DNA of 64,000 bases from Lyophyllum atratum (taxonomy: Eukaryota > Basidiomycota > Agaricomycetes > Agaricales > Lyophyllaceae), in NCBI GenBank assembly GCA_014905825.1, contig JACGCN010000036.1, positions 1 through 64,000 on the forward strand, given 5' to 3'. The notes below the pieces were generated by a model. It was not told where the DNA came from. It searched no databases and saw only the letters and a list, made by a program, of their open reading frames with translations. This document shows, in pieces, positions 46,533 to 60,752 of the stretch. Made by a program: the position numbers and the translations under genes. The first letter of the stretch is position 1. Each line of letters begins with the position of its first letter.

Positions 46533-47545
46533 ATCTGACGTAGGAAGGATGACCTTAGCGATATGCGAAGTAAGTCAGAAGTCGGTATGTACCACGCATC
46601 GCAACCATGTTTAAATTTGTTGTGACTGTTTAAGCGAAGAATCTGTGCGTATTCGGATTACTAGTTGAAGTTGGGAGAACGGTGAGTGCGTTGTGTAGAA
46701 CGTTAAAATGGTGTAGCAGACCTAGTATGAGGTGGGTCAGAAGAGGGCCTGGTTGTTCTTTCGCTCGGGGTTGATCTCGCATTAGAGAAAGGTCTGCCGA
46801 TTTATAGGGGGAGGCGTCTGCTGTCGTTCAGTGCTTCCACAAGGGGCAGTGGATGAGGCTGGCAGTGCTGTATGGCAACCGGCAAACGTAAACCTCTTAT
46901 CTACCTCTATGTGCAATCGATACCCTTGGGCAAAGAGGAGCGTGGTACCTGAGGAGGCACGATGCGAATTACTTGCTTGACTCCCCGTTACAGGAGTAGT
47001 CCGTCCATATCTTTTACTATAGCACCCACGTTGAGAGGGCATAGAGCTTCCGAGCATCATCATACACCGTAACTTGAAAAGTTCTGAACAATTGGCAGAT
47101 AAGCGCGATCCTGTCAAAAAAGAAACGACATCAGGCGGTGCCCGTCCCCATGTTGATCGGCCTGAGATACGTCCTCGTATCATCATAGAGCGTCCACAAC
47201 GTACGCAAACAAGATAGACGGTCAGATGTCAGGATTTGCTTCTGGTCCTACGAGGGAGGCGCCGTACTTTGCAAGTAGGTCAGAGTCTGAGGCGATAGGT
47301 CCCGATCCGGGCGATGCGAACCGGCGCGAGTCAACATCAAATTGTAAAGAGACGGAATAGACTTCGACGTGTCAAGGTTTCGATCATGCGAACATGCGTC
47401 GGCTTGTCTGGCAATAGAAATCCATGGTTTCACCGCTGAGTATCCACCATTTATACAAATGATAAGGAATACAAGACATCTTCTAACGCGTTTTATTTGA
47501 GCTCGTCACGAAGAGCGATGGGAGACTAGAACGTACACTTCATCG
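46533..47545. other. Intergenic, nothing recognised
   Basis: This is about 1 kb between the F-box-like gene start and the end of the DUF6534 gene. A minus-strand open frame at 46782-47186 has no recognisable domain. Confidence 0.4.
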
Positions 47546-49206
47546 CTAAATACCCCGTGCCTCAAGATCCAAGTCGATCTCCCGGCGAAAACTCGTCTTG
47601 CTATCGAGCGCTTTCTCAGGCTGCATATCACACTATGAGATTGGTATCCGGACATAGACGCTAGAGGGCACATACCAGGGCGAGAGTAGGATATCCACCG
47701 AAGCTTTCAGACGGGCTCTGGCTCGTTGTCATGCCTAAAGTGAACTGCAGGTGGAGAGAACATCAGGCATTAGTAGGTCACGAACAAGAGCACGTTGATT
47801 TACCTCGGAAGGCAAGTGGTTGGTGAACACAAGCCCGCTGAGAACAGCGGGAATTTGCTCCTTCTTTTTACGGACGTTCAATCTGATTGAATATCCCTCA
47901 GTAGGAGCTGCGATCAGCAACGGTGAATGTTCGTACGATACGAAGAATGTAGTTGAGTACACTAGATTCCGTCAGAATCGGGTCTGAACTTGAGCTAGAC
48001 TAACGAGCGTACATTTAGCCAAGACCGTGTATATCGAAAACCAGATTTCTTTCAGTCATAGCCCCGTCAGTGAAGGCCGTAAGATGCAGTGAGGCAAGCC
48101 GACCTGTTTGTCTGATCGCGTGGAACTGCGTGGTGGGTGTTACATCAGTATATCAGTCTAGGGCCGAGGCGCTCGAGATGATTACTCACGGTGATCACGA
48201 CGGCGACGGATGCCATGCTTCATATATCAGTCAGACCCAGTATATAACGAGGTTCTTTGCATGTAATACCTGGTAATGAGACCCGTTTCTAGCGAGATGA
48301 TAAGGACTTTCCGGATCCACGGGTGAATATAGCAAAAAAAATGCTCACGGATTGTCCAAGTTACCAGTCGATCGACGAGCGCGCCTGTACTAAAGGACAG
48401 CTCTCAGTCGGGTGCAGATGTCGGAATGCGACCGCACTGACCTTTGAGATGGGGAAGGCGGCGCTAGGCGTTTAATGTAAAAACAAAGTGAAAGCGCGAT
48501 AAGGACATCGAGGAAAGCCCCAACGCTGACGGCCAGCGTAATCAACCAACCATAATTGTTCGTCAGAACGAAGACATTGGTTTGCTTCTCCACATTCAGA
48601 TAGCTCTCCGCGGCAAGAGCCACGCCCCCTCCGAGCCGCAGGAGGGTGAGCATCCAACAGACGATGCTTATGTGTAGCGTTCCTGAAAGCCGGTATATCC
48701 GGTAGGCGAAGTAGCTCTATGAAATAGGGTCAGGTATCAGATTTGACTTGAAGATGACCTTGCGACGTACCTGGACCAATGCTGTGATCAACGTTTCGAG
48801 AACAACACCCGTCGTAAGTGGATATCAGTTTGGGCCGGGATTGGGGCGTCCGGCTAAGGTGACCGTCGTGTAGTATATGGTGTGAGTTACGGTGAAGGTG
48901 TGAAACACTTCCAGGACACTGCGATCGTTTGATGAGGAACGAGGGCGTTCATTTTGAGGCGCGGAATCACATACGACACAATCGTAACCTTTGTTAGAGC
49001 ATAACCGTCAGCTCTGATGTTAGCATCACGCTGAGAGAGGGACTCACGAGGCTCTTCAGGATCAGCCTATCGTCGTGGTTCTGGTAATAGTTGTAGGCTT
49101 GTATAATGAGGACGCCGAATAAGATAAGGCTGATCGCCAGAGCGATCTCCATGGACCCTAGATTCGCGTCGGAATGGACATCGAATCCTTCGATGACCCT
49201 GCCCAT
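47546..49206 (-). CDS. DUF6534-type seven-transmembrane protein
   Basis: This multi-exon gene starts at 49206. Exon 1 gives LGSMEIALAISLILFGVLII followed by QAYNYYQNHDDRLILKSLVS, the typical first membrane span and loop of the mushroom DUF6534/6533 family. Later exons encode SYFAYRIYRLSG, GWLITLAVSVGAFLDVLIAL, STGALVDRLVTWTI, ETGLIT and MASVAVVIT, and a C-terminal VYSTTFF ... RLNVRKK. Two further small exons lead to EKALDSKTSFRREIDLDLEA and a stop at 47546. These proteins are integral membrane proteins, greatly expanded in Agaricomycetes, with no established function. Introns are short and numerous, so exact boundaries in the middle are uncertain. Confidence 0.7.
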
Positions 49207-50272
49207 GATTGAAGGTGTTGATAGTGGAACGAATGAAAAGAGTGCTTCAAGCTATCACGACTTTCAAAGTCCCGGCAGGGCTCGCCTGGAGAATAGCAGC
49301 GAAGAATGAAAGGGGGAGAAGAGGAGAGAACGGCGTGCGAAAGGGCTTCTTGGAATCTAGCAGCTTGGTATATGTCGATGCATCCGCATCTGACGTGTGA
49401 AATCTGTTGATCATTATGACATGACAGTGATAGCTTCTTCATACGAGCAGTATAAGTACCGACTCAAAACGAGCCGAAAACACGTCGGGTGGGTAAGAGG
49501 TGCAATCGCTTCCTACAGGCAGAGATGGGTTAGGAAATGGCAAATCATATGACAACCGATAATGACGCATACATGGGCAAGACAGAACAACGAGAGTTGT
49601 CAAGCGGAAAGACCTGAAGATCCATGTCGTCTTAAGCCCAGTGCAAGTCTAAGAACAGATTCGCGACTTACGCATTGAACGAATTCGTCAAAGCCTCAAT
49701 AAAGCCTGCCACCATTGTAAACAAGCACTATGTATACTTAGTCGATCTTGAAGTCAGAAGAAACGCAAATTCTTGATAATCTGCAGCAGAGGTAGAAAAT
49801 GTATAAGTGACGGGCCAGAGCAGACGTAGAGAACCGCAGCTCGCCAGACAGGGTAAAGTCCAAATGAGAGACTCGGCAAATGCTCGGAGCCTCGAATTGG
49901 ACGCGTTCAGCTCTTGTTTGTTTCTGCTTGTGGCACCGGTCCCGGAAGCACCTCATGATCTCCTCGTGGACCATCATGATGGCGGCCCTTGCTTTCCCCA
50001 TCTCCAGTTCTGATCCCAAATCCTCCGAGTCCTCGAGCATTTGGCCATGGGCTTTCCTCGTAGCACCCCACGTGGAAATTACCTTCTGATTACCCAGGTC
50101 CGACTTTGATGGCGCCGAGTAGGCACAGGCTGCCAGCGCAATCCTGCCATCTCCGTGGCCTTCTCGTCCTGTCCTGAAGCCTGTGGTTTCTTTAGAACAC
50201 CTGTAAGCATCCCAAACCTATCAAAGCACCCTACCTGACGACCCACTCGACTCTCCCAGCCGTTCTCCTAGG
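49207..50272. other. Divergent intergenic region
   Basis: About 1.07 kb lie between two divergent starts. Short open frames on both strands near 49738-50089 show no domain. Both promoters should lie here. Confidence 0.45.
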
Positions 50273-51687
50273 ATGCCAGCCCTAACCGCCGAGAAATTCT
50301 CACTCACCACTACGACCCATGGTACACCCTTGGTCTGCACCATAAAGCGGTACACGCGCGCCTCGGGGAACGGCCCAAGTCCCAACGAGCCTTCAGCCAT
50401 CTTGCTTCTCGGCCACGGCACCGGTTTCCGTAAGTGGTCTTACCGTGCCTAACGATACCGGCGACGCTCAATAAAACTTTAATGACAGCCAAGGAGACGT
50501 GGGAGCCTACAATCGAAGACCTGTTCGCGCTGGACGACTCGCAGACGACTATTACGACTACTGAGGGGGCGTTAAGAGTGCGAGAGGCGTGGGCGCTGGA
50601 TTGTCAGAATCATGGAGAGGCGGCAGTGGTTAATGCGGAGACTTTGGTTAAGAATCCTGACGGGATCAGTACGTCTCCTTCCGCGATCACTTTCTTGAAG
50701 GATTCTTGAACAGAGACTGTTGCAGATATTTACGACTACGCCGATGCCTTTGCCTCACTGTACAAATCGGGGCTCATGGGTCCGCTCGACCCGAACTTAC
50801 ACAAGGTCATACTCGTCGGACACTCAGCCGGCACCGTCGGAGTGTACGTATACACAACTCTTCCTTACCCGAATTATACTAACGAACATCGCTACCTCCA
50901 GCGCCCTCGCAACCTCCTACTTCAACCCTCCCTCCATGATCCCATTCTCCGGCATCATCCTCGTCGACCCTCCCATATTCTCGGTGAGCGCACAAGACCA
51001 GCAAACAGAAATATACAAGCTCGTCGCAGCGATGACCCCCCTCCGGCGCGACATCTGGGCGAGCCGGGAAGCTGCGGCCAAATGGCTGCGGGCGCGTCCA
51101 CCCTGTATGTCCTGGGATCAACGGGTCTTTGATATCTACGTCGTACGTTCCCCCTTCCCCTGACTAGAATCCCCTTCCGAACTCTCGCAGAAACACGCCC
51201 TCCAGCCCCTCCCGACACCATACTACCCCGACAAGCACGGCGTAACCCTAACCACGCACCGGAGCGGCGAAAACATCGCGTTCACAGGGACGAAATTCGC
51301 CTATCACGCTTTGTATCGGCTGAACCAGATCTGCGACTCCGTCCCCATACATCTGATCTTCGGAGCCGAGAACGATATGTTGTGAGTCTACTTCGATGCC
51401 CGACGGCCGCATACTGATGGGATTCTTGGTTTTTGTTCGTGTGGTGAAGCTCGAGAGAGGAGCAAGACTCGATCATCGACGCTAAGAACGGACGGAATTT
51501 CGCCTCTGTGACGCGGATCAGCGGTGTCGGGCATTTGGTACGTGTTTCTTCTCGTTTCTGGAGGGCTTACTTTGTACTTATGCTTGGTTAGGTGGTGGAA
51601 GAGGCGCCTTTGAAGTTGGCTCGGTCGATTTTCGCGATTTTGAGGAAGACGCCCCAGCTGGATTCTGAGATTCAGAGTAGGCTTTGA
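50273..51687 (+). CDS. Alpha/beta hydrolase
   Basis: About seven short exons run from the ATG at 50273 (MPALTAEKFSLTTTTHGTP) to the TGA at 51685. The fold markers appear in order: ILLLGHGTGF (oxyanion loop), KVILVGHSAGTVGV (nucleophile elbow, Ser), GIILVDPPIF, IHLIFGAENDML (acid Asp region) and ISGVGHLVVEEAP (catalytic His). All three catalytic positions are present, so it is likely active on an ester or related bond. The substrate class cannot be named. There is no signal peptide, which suggests an intracellular enzyme. Confidence 0.78.
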
Positions 51688-52535
51688 GAAGATGTATTGC
51701 TGTGAGGTAGCTGTGTACGTTGGGAGTTAGTAAGTTGCAGGTAGAGCAAGAGGAATAATTGGTCTCGAGGTGTCGCAGCGTTTGCGATGATGGGTTTACC
51801 TTAGAATGTGATAAGATGAGATGCATGGGCAGTATCCCGAGTTCCTGTCCTGGACCAAGAGCGACGCGGCACATCCTCCCTCCTTTCATGCCTGCTTGGA
51901 AAGGTAAGCGCACAGTCTCTTCCCCGTCTTTGCTCTTCTCGTTCTTCACAATAGACGGTCTTGGGATTAGGGTCGTAGACGTTGGTGCCATCGACGGAAA
52001 CGTTATAAATTCATTCCAAGTAAGTAAACGCAAAGGTACGAAGAATGTTGGGAAGACATCAAACGCTGGGTACTGATGAGAAGTGGGATAAACGAGAAGA
52101 AGGAAGAGTTAATGGATGTGACCCTGTGCGGTACCAGCAGTAGGAGAAGGCTTGTCTGGCCTGTGAAGTCTATCTTCAACTGCGATTGAGCTGATCGGAG
52201 TATTTTCTGGAAGTTCTAATCCAAGCCCTACTTAGCCCCTCGAGGTGGCTTGTGCGTTCCCGTCGTCTTTTCGTGCCATCGATTATGATCACGACGGTGT
52301 CCAACCAAGTGTTAGTTTCCTTCGAAAACAACCAGCGCACTGCATTCGACTGGAGGTTCTACAGATCCAGTAGGCTTCCGTCCTCCCCTACATCGCTGAC
52401 TGAGAGTTTATTTGAAATTGAGAACCCAGGTTTGTACCTGTTTGTTCTGGGAGGTCAGGCTCCGCTCGCAATAAGGTTTACGTGCTGACTGGGCCCACAC
52501 TCCAAGTCTCCCAAGTATCCAACGCATTCACTTCA
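51688..52535. other. Intergenic, nothing convincing
   Basis: Open frames occur on both strands (51578-52033 minus, 51759-52076 plus) without a domain. It includes the upstream region of the kinase-like gene. Confidence 0.4.
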
Positions 52536-53574
52536 ATGGACACACCTGAAGGAACACGAAAATGGCTGTTTTACGCCTTCCTTGGAATGATAGCAGATAC
52601 ACTGGACATCATCCTGACATCCGTGATACCGGACAAGAGACCACAGAGGAGCATCGTCGTGAGTAAATTCTATTCGCTCGCCCTGTGGAGCATCCGCCAG
52701 TGCTCACATAGCGGTGTGCACATGTCTCCAGCCGTCAGACGTCGACCAGCTTAGCAATGAGGAAATCCTCGTGCTCAGAAAGAATTCTTCCAAACTACAC
52801 CCAGACGCCGGTGTCGTCAAACTGACGCCCGGCACCGTCGCAAAGGGTTCCCAAGACTTGGACGAAGACGCTGCAGACGCCTCAGAAGCGAACGCGCTCG
52901 ACCTCCTGTTCGCAGAGACGACTATCCCCGTCCCACGCGTCCGCCGCGTTGTGAAACGCCAATGGGACTTCTGGATCGTCATGGACTACATCCCAGGTCC
53001 AACACTAGCTCACGTTTGGGGAACTCTTTCGACGTGGCGGAAAATCCGTGTGGCTTTTACATTGCGCCGCTATGTCCGTCAGCTCCGTCGCCTGAAGGCG
53101 TCTGCCACGACGCCGCCTGGCCCACTGAGCGCGCAAGGAGCACGGATATGTGAATCCCCCATCTTTGGTCAAGTTCAATCTCACCGCGGTCCATTCGCCT
53201 CGTATTCTGAGCTCTCAGACTTTTTCAACAAGCGCCACCAGATGGCGATGGACGCCAAGAAGTTGCCTCGAGATGACCCCTCGAGGAACGATTTATTCGA
53301 CAATTCCGAACCGCTCGTTCTGACACATCAGGACCTCAACCTTCGAAACGTCATCGTAGGTGAAGATGGTCGCCTTTGGATCGTTGACTGGGGATGGGCA
53401 GGATATTATCCGCCGTGGTTTGAGTATGTGGCGATGCGGAGGCAGAATGAGGATGAGACGATCAGTGGAACGAACGACGAGTTTTGGAAGGCGTTGGTCC
53501 CTTTCATTTGTGGACCATATTTCAGGCAGGAAAGATGGCTGTGGAGGATGTCACAGGGGTTGTACTTTAGATGA
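52536..53574 (+). CDS. APH-type small-molecule kinase-like protein
   Basis: Two exons join at a phase-0 intron (RSIV then PSDVDQLS). The fold markers are those of the aminoglycoside phosphotransferase/choline kinase superfamily: ETTIPVPRVRRVV, WIVMDYIPGPTLAHVW, the catalytic loop LTHQDLNLRNVIV (HxDLxxxN) and the metal-binding WIVDWGWAGYYPPWFEY. Such proteins are frequent in filamentous fungi and rarely confer antibiotic resistance; the substrate is unknown. The N-terminal Gly-rich/Lys part is not obvious and may lie in an upstream exon that I cannot place, so the start at 52536 is provisional. Confidence 0.75.
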
Positions 53575-53663
53575 ACGAATGCGTGAGCGGATAAGGGTCA
53601 CTTGTACGAATTCCATAGTACAACGGTTTCTAATTAATCTGATCGGCTACAGTGGAGTGGTGC

Positions 53664-54382
53664 TCAATTGTAGAACTTGGCACCAGGTTCATCAGCCACC
53701 CAATAGTTGGGATCAGCGCGAACCTCCGCCACCTCCTTCAAAAAGCTCGCCTCAGAACCTTTGGGTAAAACCCCTTCAGTCTCAAGAAGCTTCACTAACG
53801 CGGTCGTCCAGGTCAGACAGCCACTTCCGGTTCCGTTGTACAAATAATGATTGAACTTCTTAGCAACCAGAAGATTGTAGACCTGGGTCGTGGTGTACTC
53901 CTTTGCTAGTTTTGACTCCCAATGATAGGGAGCAGCAGAGGAGACCGCGAAGGCCTTGCTAATCAATCTGACCGAGCTTATAAGGCGACTGCGACTAAAA
54001 AACATGATTCGACAACTTACTGGACTTCAATTTCGGGATCGGTACTGCCCGACTTGCGCGTGTCGAACGACGTTGAGCGCCATTCATTGGCTTGCTCATA
54101 GGCACCTCCGCCGCGCCTATGTATTACGACATACATGTTCAGCCTCACAGCACAGATAGAGTGACGAGTAAATTCACGGTACGCACCAGTGAATGAGTTG
54201 TTTCTTGGGGTCCTTTGGATCAAACATTCCAGGCATCTTGACTGCCGTTGCAACAAACTTCTCGATCTTGGCGTCTCGGTCCCGCTTCTGCCACTGGCCG
54301 ATGTCGATGGGCTTGGGCGTGTGGGACTAAGTGGGGAGAGGTAAGTGAGGAGCCTAGTACCCCGCTTCTGAGTACGGACCAT
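53664..54382 (-). CDS. Conserved small Agaricomycete protein, function unknown
   Basis: Four exons can be joined in one frame from the ATG at 54382: MVRTQKR, then SHTPKPIDIGQWQKRDRD with MFDPKDPKKQLIHW, then RGGGAYEQANEWRSTSFDTR, then SVRLISKAFAVSSAAPYHW with NGTGSGCLTWTTALVKLLE and DPNYWVADEPGAKFYN before the stop. GSGCLTW and the final NYWV are motifs I associate with a family of short mushroom proteins without a known role. The 19-residue introns would be under-called by simple frame scanning. Confidence 0.6.
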
Positions 54383-54659
54383 CGTGTTCACTTCGTGATG
54401 GGATGGGAGATAAGGAATGTTCACCTCTGGTAGGGGGGTTTTTTATGGAACTGAGGGATTTGAAATGGAGAGATAATCTGTGCATGATGGCATGCCACCA
54501 GATGAGAGTACCGGAGCTCTTGTCGCTCCGATGTCTACGATGGAAGTATGGAGTGTATGATTCATCTCCATCACTGGCAGACCCTCAGGAAGAGCCCGGC
54601 ATCGGGAAAACTTCCGGCTCCAATAATATTAACATCATGATGGACGCAGTTATGTAACA

Positions 54660-55900
54660 ATCTAGGCACTCTTGACATCAACCTGGTGGATCTCGCAGTC
54701 CATGCGTGCGGCGAATGCGAGGATCGTCCGGATCGAAGCCATCTTCGCAACCGGCGCAAATGTATCGAAGAAATCGACCCCCGGAACCTGCGAGAACCCC
54801 TGGGCAACGAGTCGCGCGCGGTAACGCGTGATGGCGCCGGCGGCGTCGCGCTTGATAGCGAAGACCCATCGGCAGCCAACGATGTTCGCGCCCGGCGGCG
54901 GCTTCTCCAACCTCCAGGTCTTATGCGCCTCGAGCGCACGTCTCTCGTAATCGATCGCCTCGAGCCACTGCGGCCACGCAGGGCTCTTCTTCGCCTCAGC
55001 CAAACTCCTCGGTTCCAGCCCGTGCGCGTCCGACATCTCCGCAGCCATCGCCGCCCCATCGATCTCCTCCTCCAACTCCCCCTTATCCTCGGCAACCTTG
55101 GGTACAGCCTCCTCGTCAGGGGGCGGGGCTTGTAATCCGGGAGGTAAACCCTTCCTCGAGGGTAGCGCGTGGGTCGTGGCGGTGCCGTCTCGAATGTCTT
55201 TGACATACTGGGTCGGTTTGCGAATACGAACAGCACGCGGTGCAGGCGGCGGCTCAGGTAGGTTTTTCGGAACTGTTTTGGGAGTAGTCGGAGCTGACTT
55301 AATTGCTTCAGGTTCAGAGTCGGGCTCGCCACCAGCCGCTTCCTCCCCCTCGAGCACGACTGCCTCCTCATCCACTGCCGCCATTTTCTGCTCGGAGAAG
55401 TGGACCTCCCGCTCGACGGTCACGCTCCGCTTATCCGGCCAATACACGCGGTGCCCCTTGCTGGCCTGGTCGAAGCCGACCCAGCGCCCAGCCTTCGCGC
55501 GAACACCCAGCTTCCCGCTCGACGTATCGTGCACCCACACATGGCAACCCCACTCCGGAAGGTCGTGTAGGTCGGGAACCTCGTTGTAGACAGCTTCGTA
55601 GGGAGTACGGCCGTTTAGGGCTTTCGTCGACGTGCGATTCTTGAGCCAGACAGCGTGTATTAGAGCCTCAGCCCACAGGAATTTCGGTAGACCACTTGCG
55701 ATGAGAAGGGCTCGGACCTTCTCAAGCAAGATCCTGTTGACGCGTTCGGAGACTCCGTTCTCCTCATGCGTGTCATGCACGGCCAGCTTTTGATGAGTCC
55801 CCTGCAGCTCGAGATACGCGACGAATTCCCCGTCGAGTGGCATCCGTGGCACACCCCGAACACTTGCGATTCGGATAAGCGTGGCAGAACGACGACCTTG
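54660..55900 (-). mobile_element. Truncated Ty1/Copia pol fragment
   Basis: A single open frame of about 400 codons encodes the end of the integrase core (NGVSERVNRILLEKVRALLI, LPKFLWAEALIHAVWLKN), the GKLGVRAKAGRWVGFD and VEREVHFSE motifs, a linker, and the start of the Copia reverse transcriptase (LEAHKTWRLEKPP, CRWVFAIKRDAAG, VDFFDTFAPVAKM, QVDVKSA). It stops exactly at the DVKSA motif at about 54662, so the reverse transcriptase catalytic core and RNase H are missing. Gag, protease and the integrase start are missing on the other side. No LTRs are seen. It is a relic, though its frame is still open. Confidence 0.88.
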
Positions 55901-56289
55901 TGACTCTATCCCCTGCGATCCATCTCCGAGCGAAAACAACACGCACGGCTAAATTCATCCCGAAGCCTTCACCGTGCCTTCATCGTGGTCAAATGCCCCA
56001 CCTAAAGCAAAGCTCCGACCGTAACGGATATTCTTCTGATAAACGTCGCCCGCCCATTCAGCACACGCATCCGCCGATCTTTTTCCTATAATGATCCAGC
56101 CTATTTACACCTGCGAGTGTGCATCATCCTTCCCCGCACCCCAGGGGCTATTTTCAACACAAGACCTTGTGAGCCTGGCAGCCAGGGAACTCTCGCATAA
56201 TCCCATATACGCTTCAGTCCACTCGTAGACTATAAAAGGAAGCTGTCGAACCCGGACGTCCAGCATCAGCTCCTCTTTTTTGGATTTTG
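55901..56289. promoter_or_regulatory. Upstream region of the LPMO gene
   Basis: The stretch ends with a TATA-like sequence (actataaaaggaagctg, near 56226) about 60 bp before the start codon, fitting a core promoter. I see no further gene. Confidence 0.45.
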
Positions 56290-57918
56290 ATGATGCGTGC
56301 TGCTCTCACCTCTGCTGTGTTTGCTGTGCTCGCGGCTTCTGCCTCCGCACACACCATCTTCCAGGTATGTCCAGCCCCGTTTGAATCCCTACTTTTTCCG
56401 GTTTTTGTCTGGCGGGTACTTCGAATGATTAGAGCTAGCTGACTTACCCATTTTGGATCCGATAGGAATTCTATTTGAATGGCGTGAGCCAAGGACATCT
56501 CAATGGTATCCGCGTGCCGGACTATGACGGTGTCAGTCCACTTCCGAGCCCAATTTCAAGCCACTATCTAATCCCCTTATTCCCAACACACAGCCCATTA
56601 CAGACGTCAAATCAAACGGTAAGATCCTTTCCCAATCCTTGGTTGGCTATCAAGCTTACGACCCTGGACTACCTGACAGACGTGATATGCAACGGCGGTA
56701 TCAACCCCTACCACACCCCACTCTCCACGACCGTCATCAAAGTCGCCGCCGGCACCAGTGTCACCACCGAATGGCATCACACGCTGAACGGCGCCGATGC
56801 TTCCGATACCGCAGACCCCATCGACGCCAGCCACCACGGCCCCGTCATGGTCTACATGTACGTGCATCATCCCCTAATCTCACCCTCTCAATCCAGACAG
56901 CTAAGGGAGGACACCTGTACCCCAGGGCACAGATTCCGAGCGCGACTCAATCCTCGGTGACAGGCCTCAAGTGGTTCAAGGTCTACGAGGATGGCTTCAA
57001 CGCTGCGGACCAAAGTTGGGGTGTTGATCGGTTAATCAAGAATAAGGGCAAGGTCACGTTTAATATCCCGTCCTGTATCGCGGCTGGGCAGTATCTCCTA
57101 CGCGCTGAACTTATCGGTGAGCCCTCCCTACCCAATGTCCATCGAACACCTGCTCAAAGGAGAGGGTGGTATGATAGCGCTGCACTCGGCGGGCTCCTAC
57201 CCCGGTGCTCAACTCTACGTAAGTAGCCCCTCCTTCCCTCTTCGTTACGTCGAGAACACGATGCTAATCTGGACATCCAGATGGAGTGTGCCCAGCTCCA
57301 AGTTACAGGCGGAGGCAGCACCTCCCCTGCCACCGTCAGCTTCCCCGGTGCCTATGCCGGTAAGTCCTCCCCTCCTTTCCCCCCCCCCGCCCTCCCTAAC
57401 TCATTCGTCATCGCACATACAGGAACCGATCCCGGCATTACCATCAACATCTACCAGACTCTCTCGAGCTACAAAGTCCCCGGTACGTCACCATCTTCTT
57501 TCGCTCGCGACGAGACTGACTCATTGATATCCCACCAGGACCGGCTGTGTTCAGCTGCAGCGGCTCCCCAGCCCCTTCCACCACCGTTAACCCCACCACC
57601 ACCGCGGGACCGACCACCGTCACCTCCAAGACATCCACCAGCGCGACTACGACGCCGACTTCGGGGTCGGGCGCGGCGGCGCAGTATGCGCAGTGCGGAG
57701 GGACCGGGTACGTCCGCTTGTCTTCCTTTTTTTGGGGGGGGTTCTTGGGCTGACAGCGGGGAATATGTAGGTGGACGGGCGCGACGGCTTGTGTATCCCC
57801 GTTTACGTGTACGAAGCTCAACGACTATGTGCGTGCTCTTTTTATCTCTGTTCTTCTTGGGATGGGATGATGACGGGGTGGTTTTTTTCGTGGGATACAG
57901 TATAGCCAGTGCCTCTAG
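56290..57918 (+). CDS. AA9 lytic polysaccharide monooxygenase with CBM1
   Basis: This multi-exon gene encodes a secreted copper enzyme that oxidatively cleaves cellulose. A signal peptide (to LAASASA) precedes mature HTIFQ, so the N-terminal His can form the copper histidine brace; the second His is in VTTEWHHTLNG and the axial Tyr in GAQLYMECAQLQV. Other family blocks are DVICNGGINPY, DASHHGPVMVYM, GLKWFKVYEDGF and FNIPSCIAAGQYLLRAELI. A Thr/Ser/Pro linker leads to a C-terminal cellulose-binding CBM1 (YAQCGGTGWTGATACVSPF ... YSQCL). Two adjacent ATGs (56290 and 56293) are both possible. About nine short introns are inferred. All key residues are present. Confidence 0.9.
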
Positions 57919-58796
57919 GCCTCCGATGTGGATTGGGGTTGCGTGAGATTGGATGGTGGGAGTGACATGAGGAACGTATCTTTGAATGGACGGGAGGATG
58001 GAGTGGGACCCATGACGAATATATGTTGGCTCGAGGAGCAGACGCGAAATAGAACAATAAACAAATCTGACTTGCTGCGGTTTACACCTTCTCCAAAGGA
58101 GATCACGCCCGTTCGAGAGTGGGTGTATTGACTCACACTTGACACGAAACAAAATATCGTGCCGCGAGCTCGAGATTTATGGGTCTTCCATATCAGGGAA
58201 TGGTATCACCACAGATGCGGTACGAATCCTGCCTCGCAATCAAAGGCGTAGCCCCCCCGTACCCAGACATGATGTGTGCCACTTACTCACACCGTAGCGC
58301 GGGCGGCATAGTTAAGATGAAATAATCGGGAGTCAACCATGATCGGCGCTGGCTTGACACCGGTAGCTCGTCATGGCATGCACATTGTCGGGGAGAGCGG
58401 AAGACGGCTGACAACAAAAGTGTGCTGATTGAGCGGCACAGTCCAGAAGGCATAATCATAACGTCAAGCGATGACTTATCGCCAGAAGAACGACGTAAGT
58501 TATCATCTGTGAGGGTAAGTCTGCAGGCACTGTGGTTCGGAATCGTCTAAGCATGATTTGTGAAACTGATAGATCCGTCGCAGAGTAATCATCCACTACA
58601 TCTTGAAGAACATAGAAACATGTTGGACGGAAGATTACGATGATGAATTCGGGGTCATGAGTCGAATGGTGTGGTTTGATGGAGAGAAGGACAACATTAT
58701 TTAACTCATTATTTTTACAAGTGAAACCGTGAGAACAATTGAATAAGTGGGAAAAATGCTAACCGCGACTTTGTGTCGAGCTCACTGTCGACGACG
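57919..58796. other. Intergenic between LPMO and Rvb1 genes
   Basis: This 0.88-kb stretch should hold the LPMO 3' region and the Rvb1 promoter. The short open frames near 57928-58145 have no domain. Confidence 0.45.
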
Positions 58797-60752
<1,956 letters not shown>

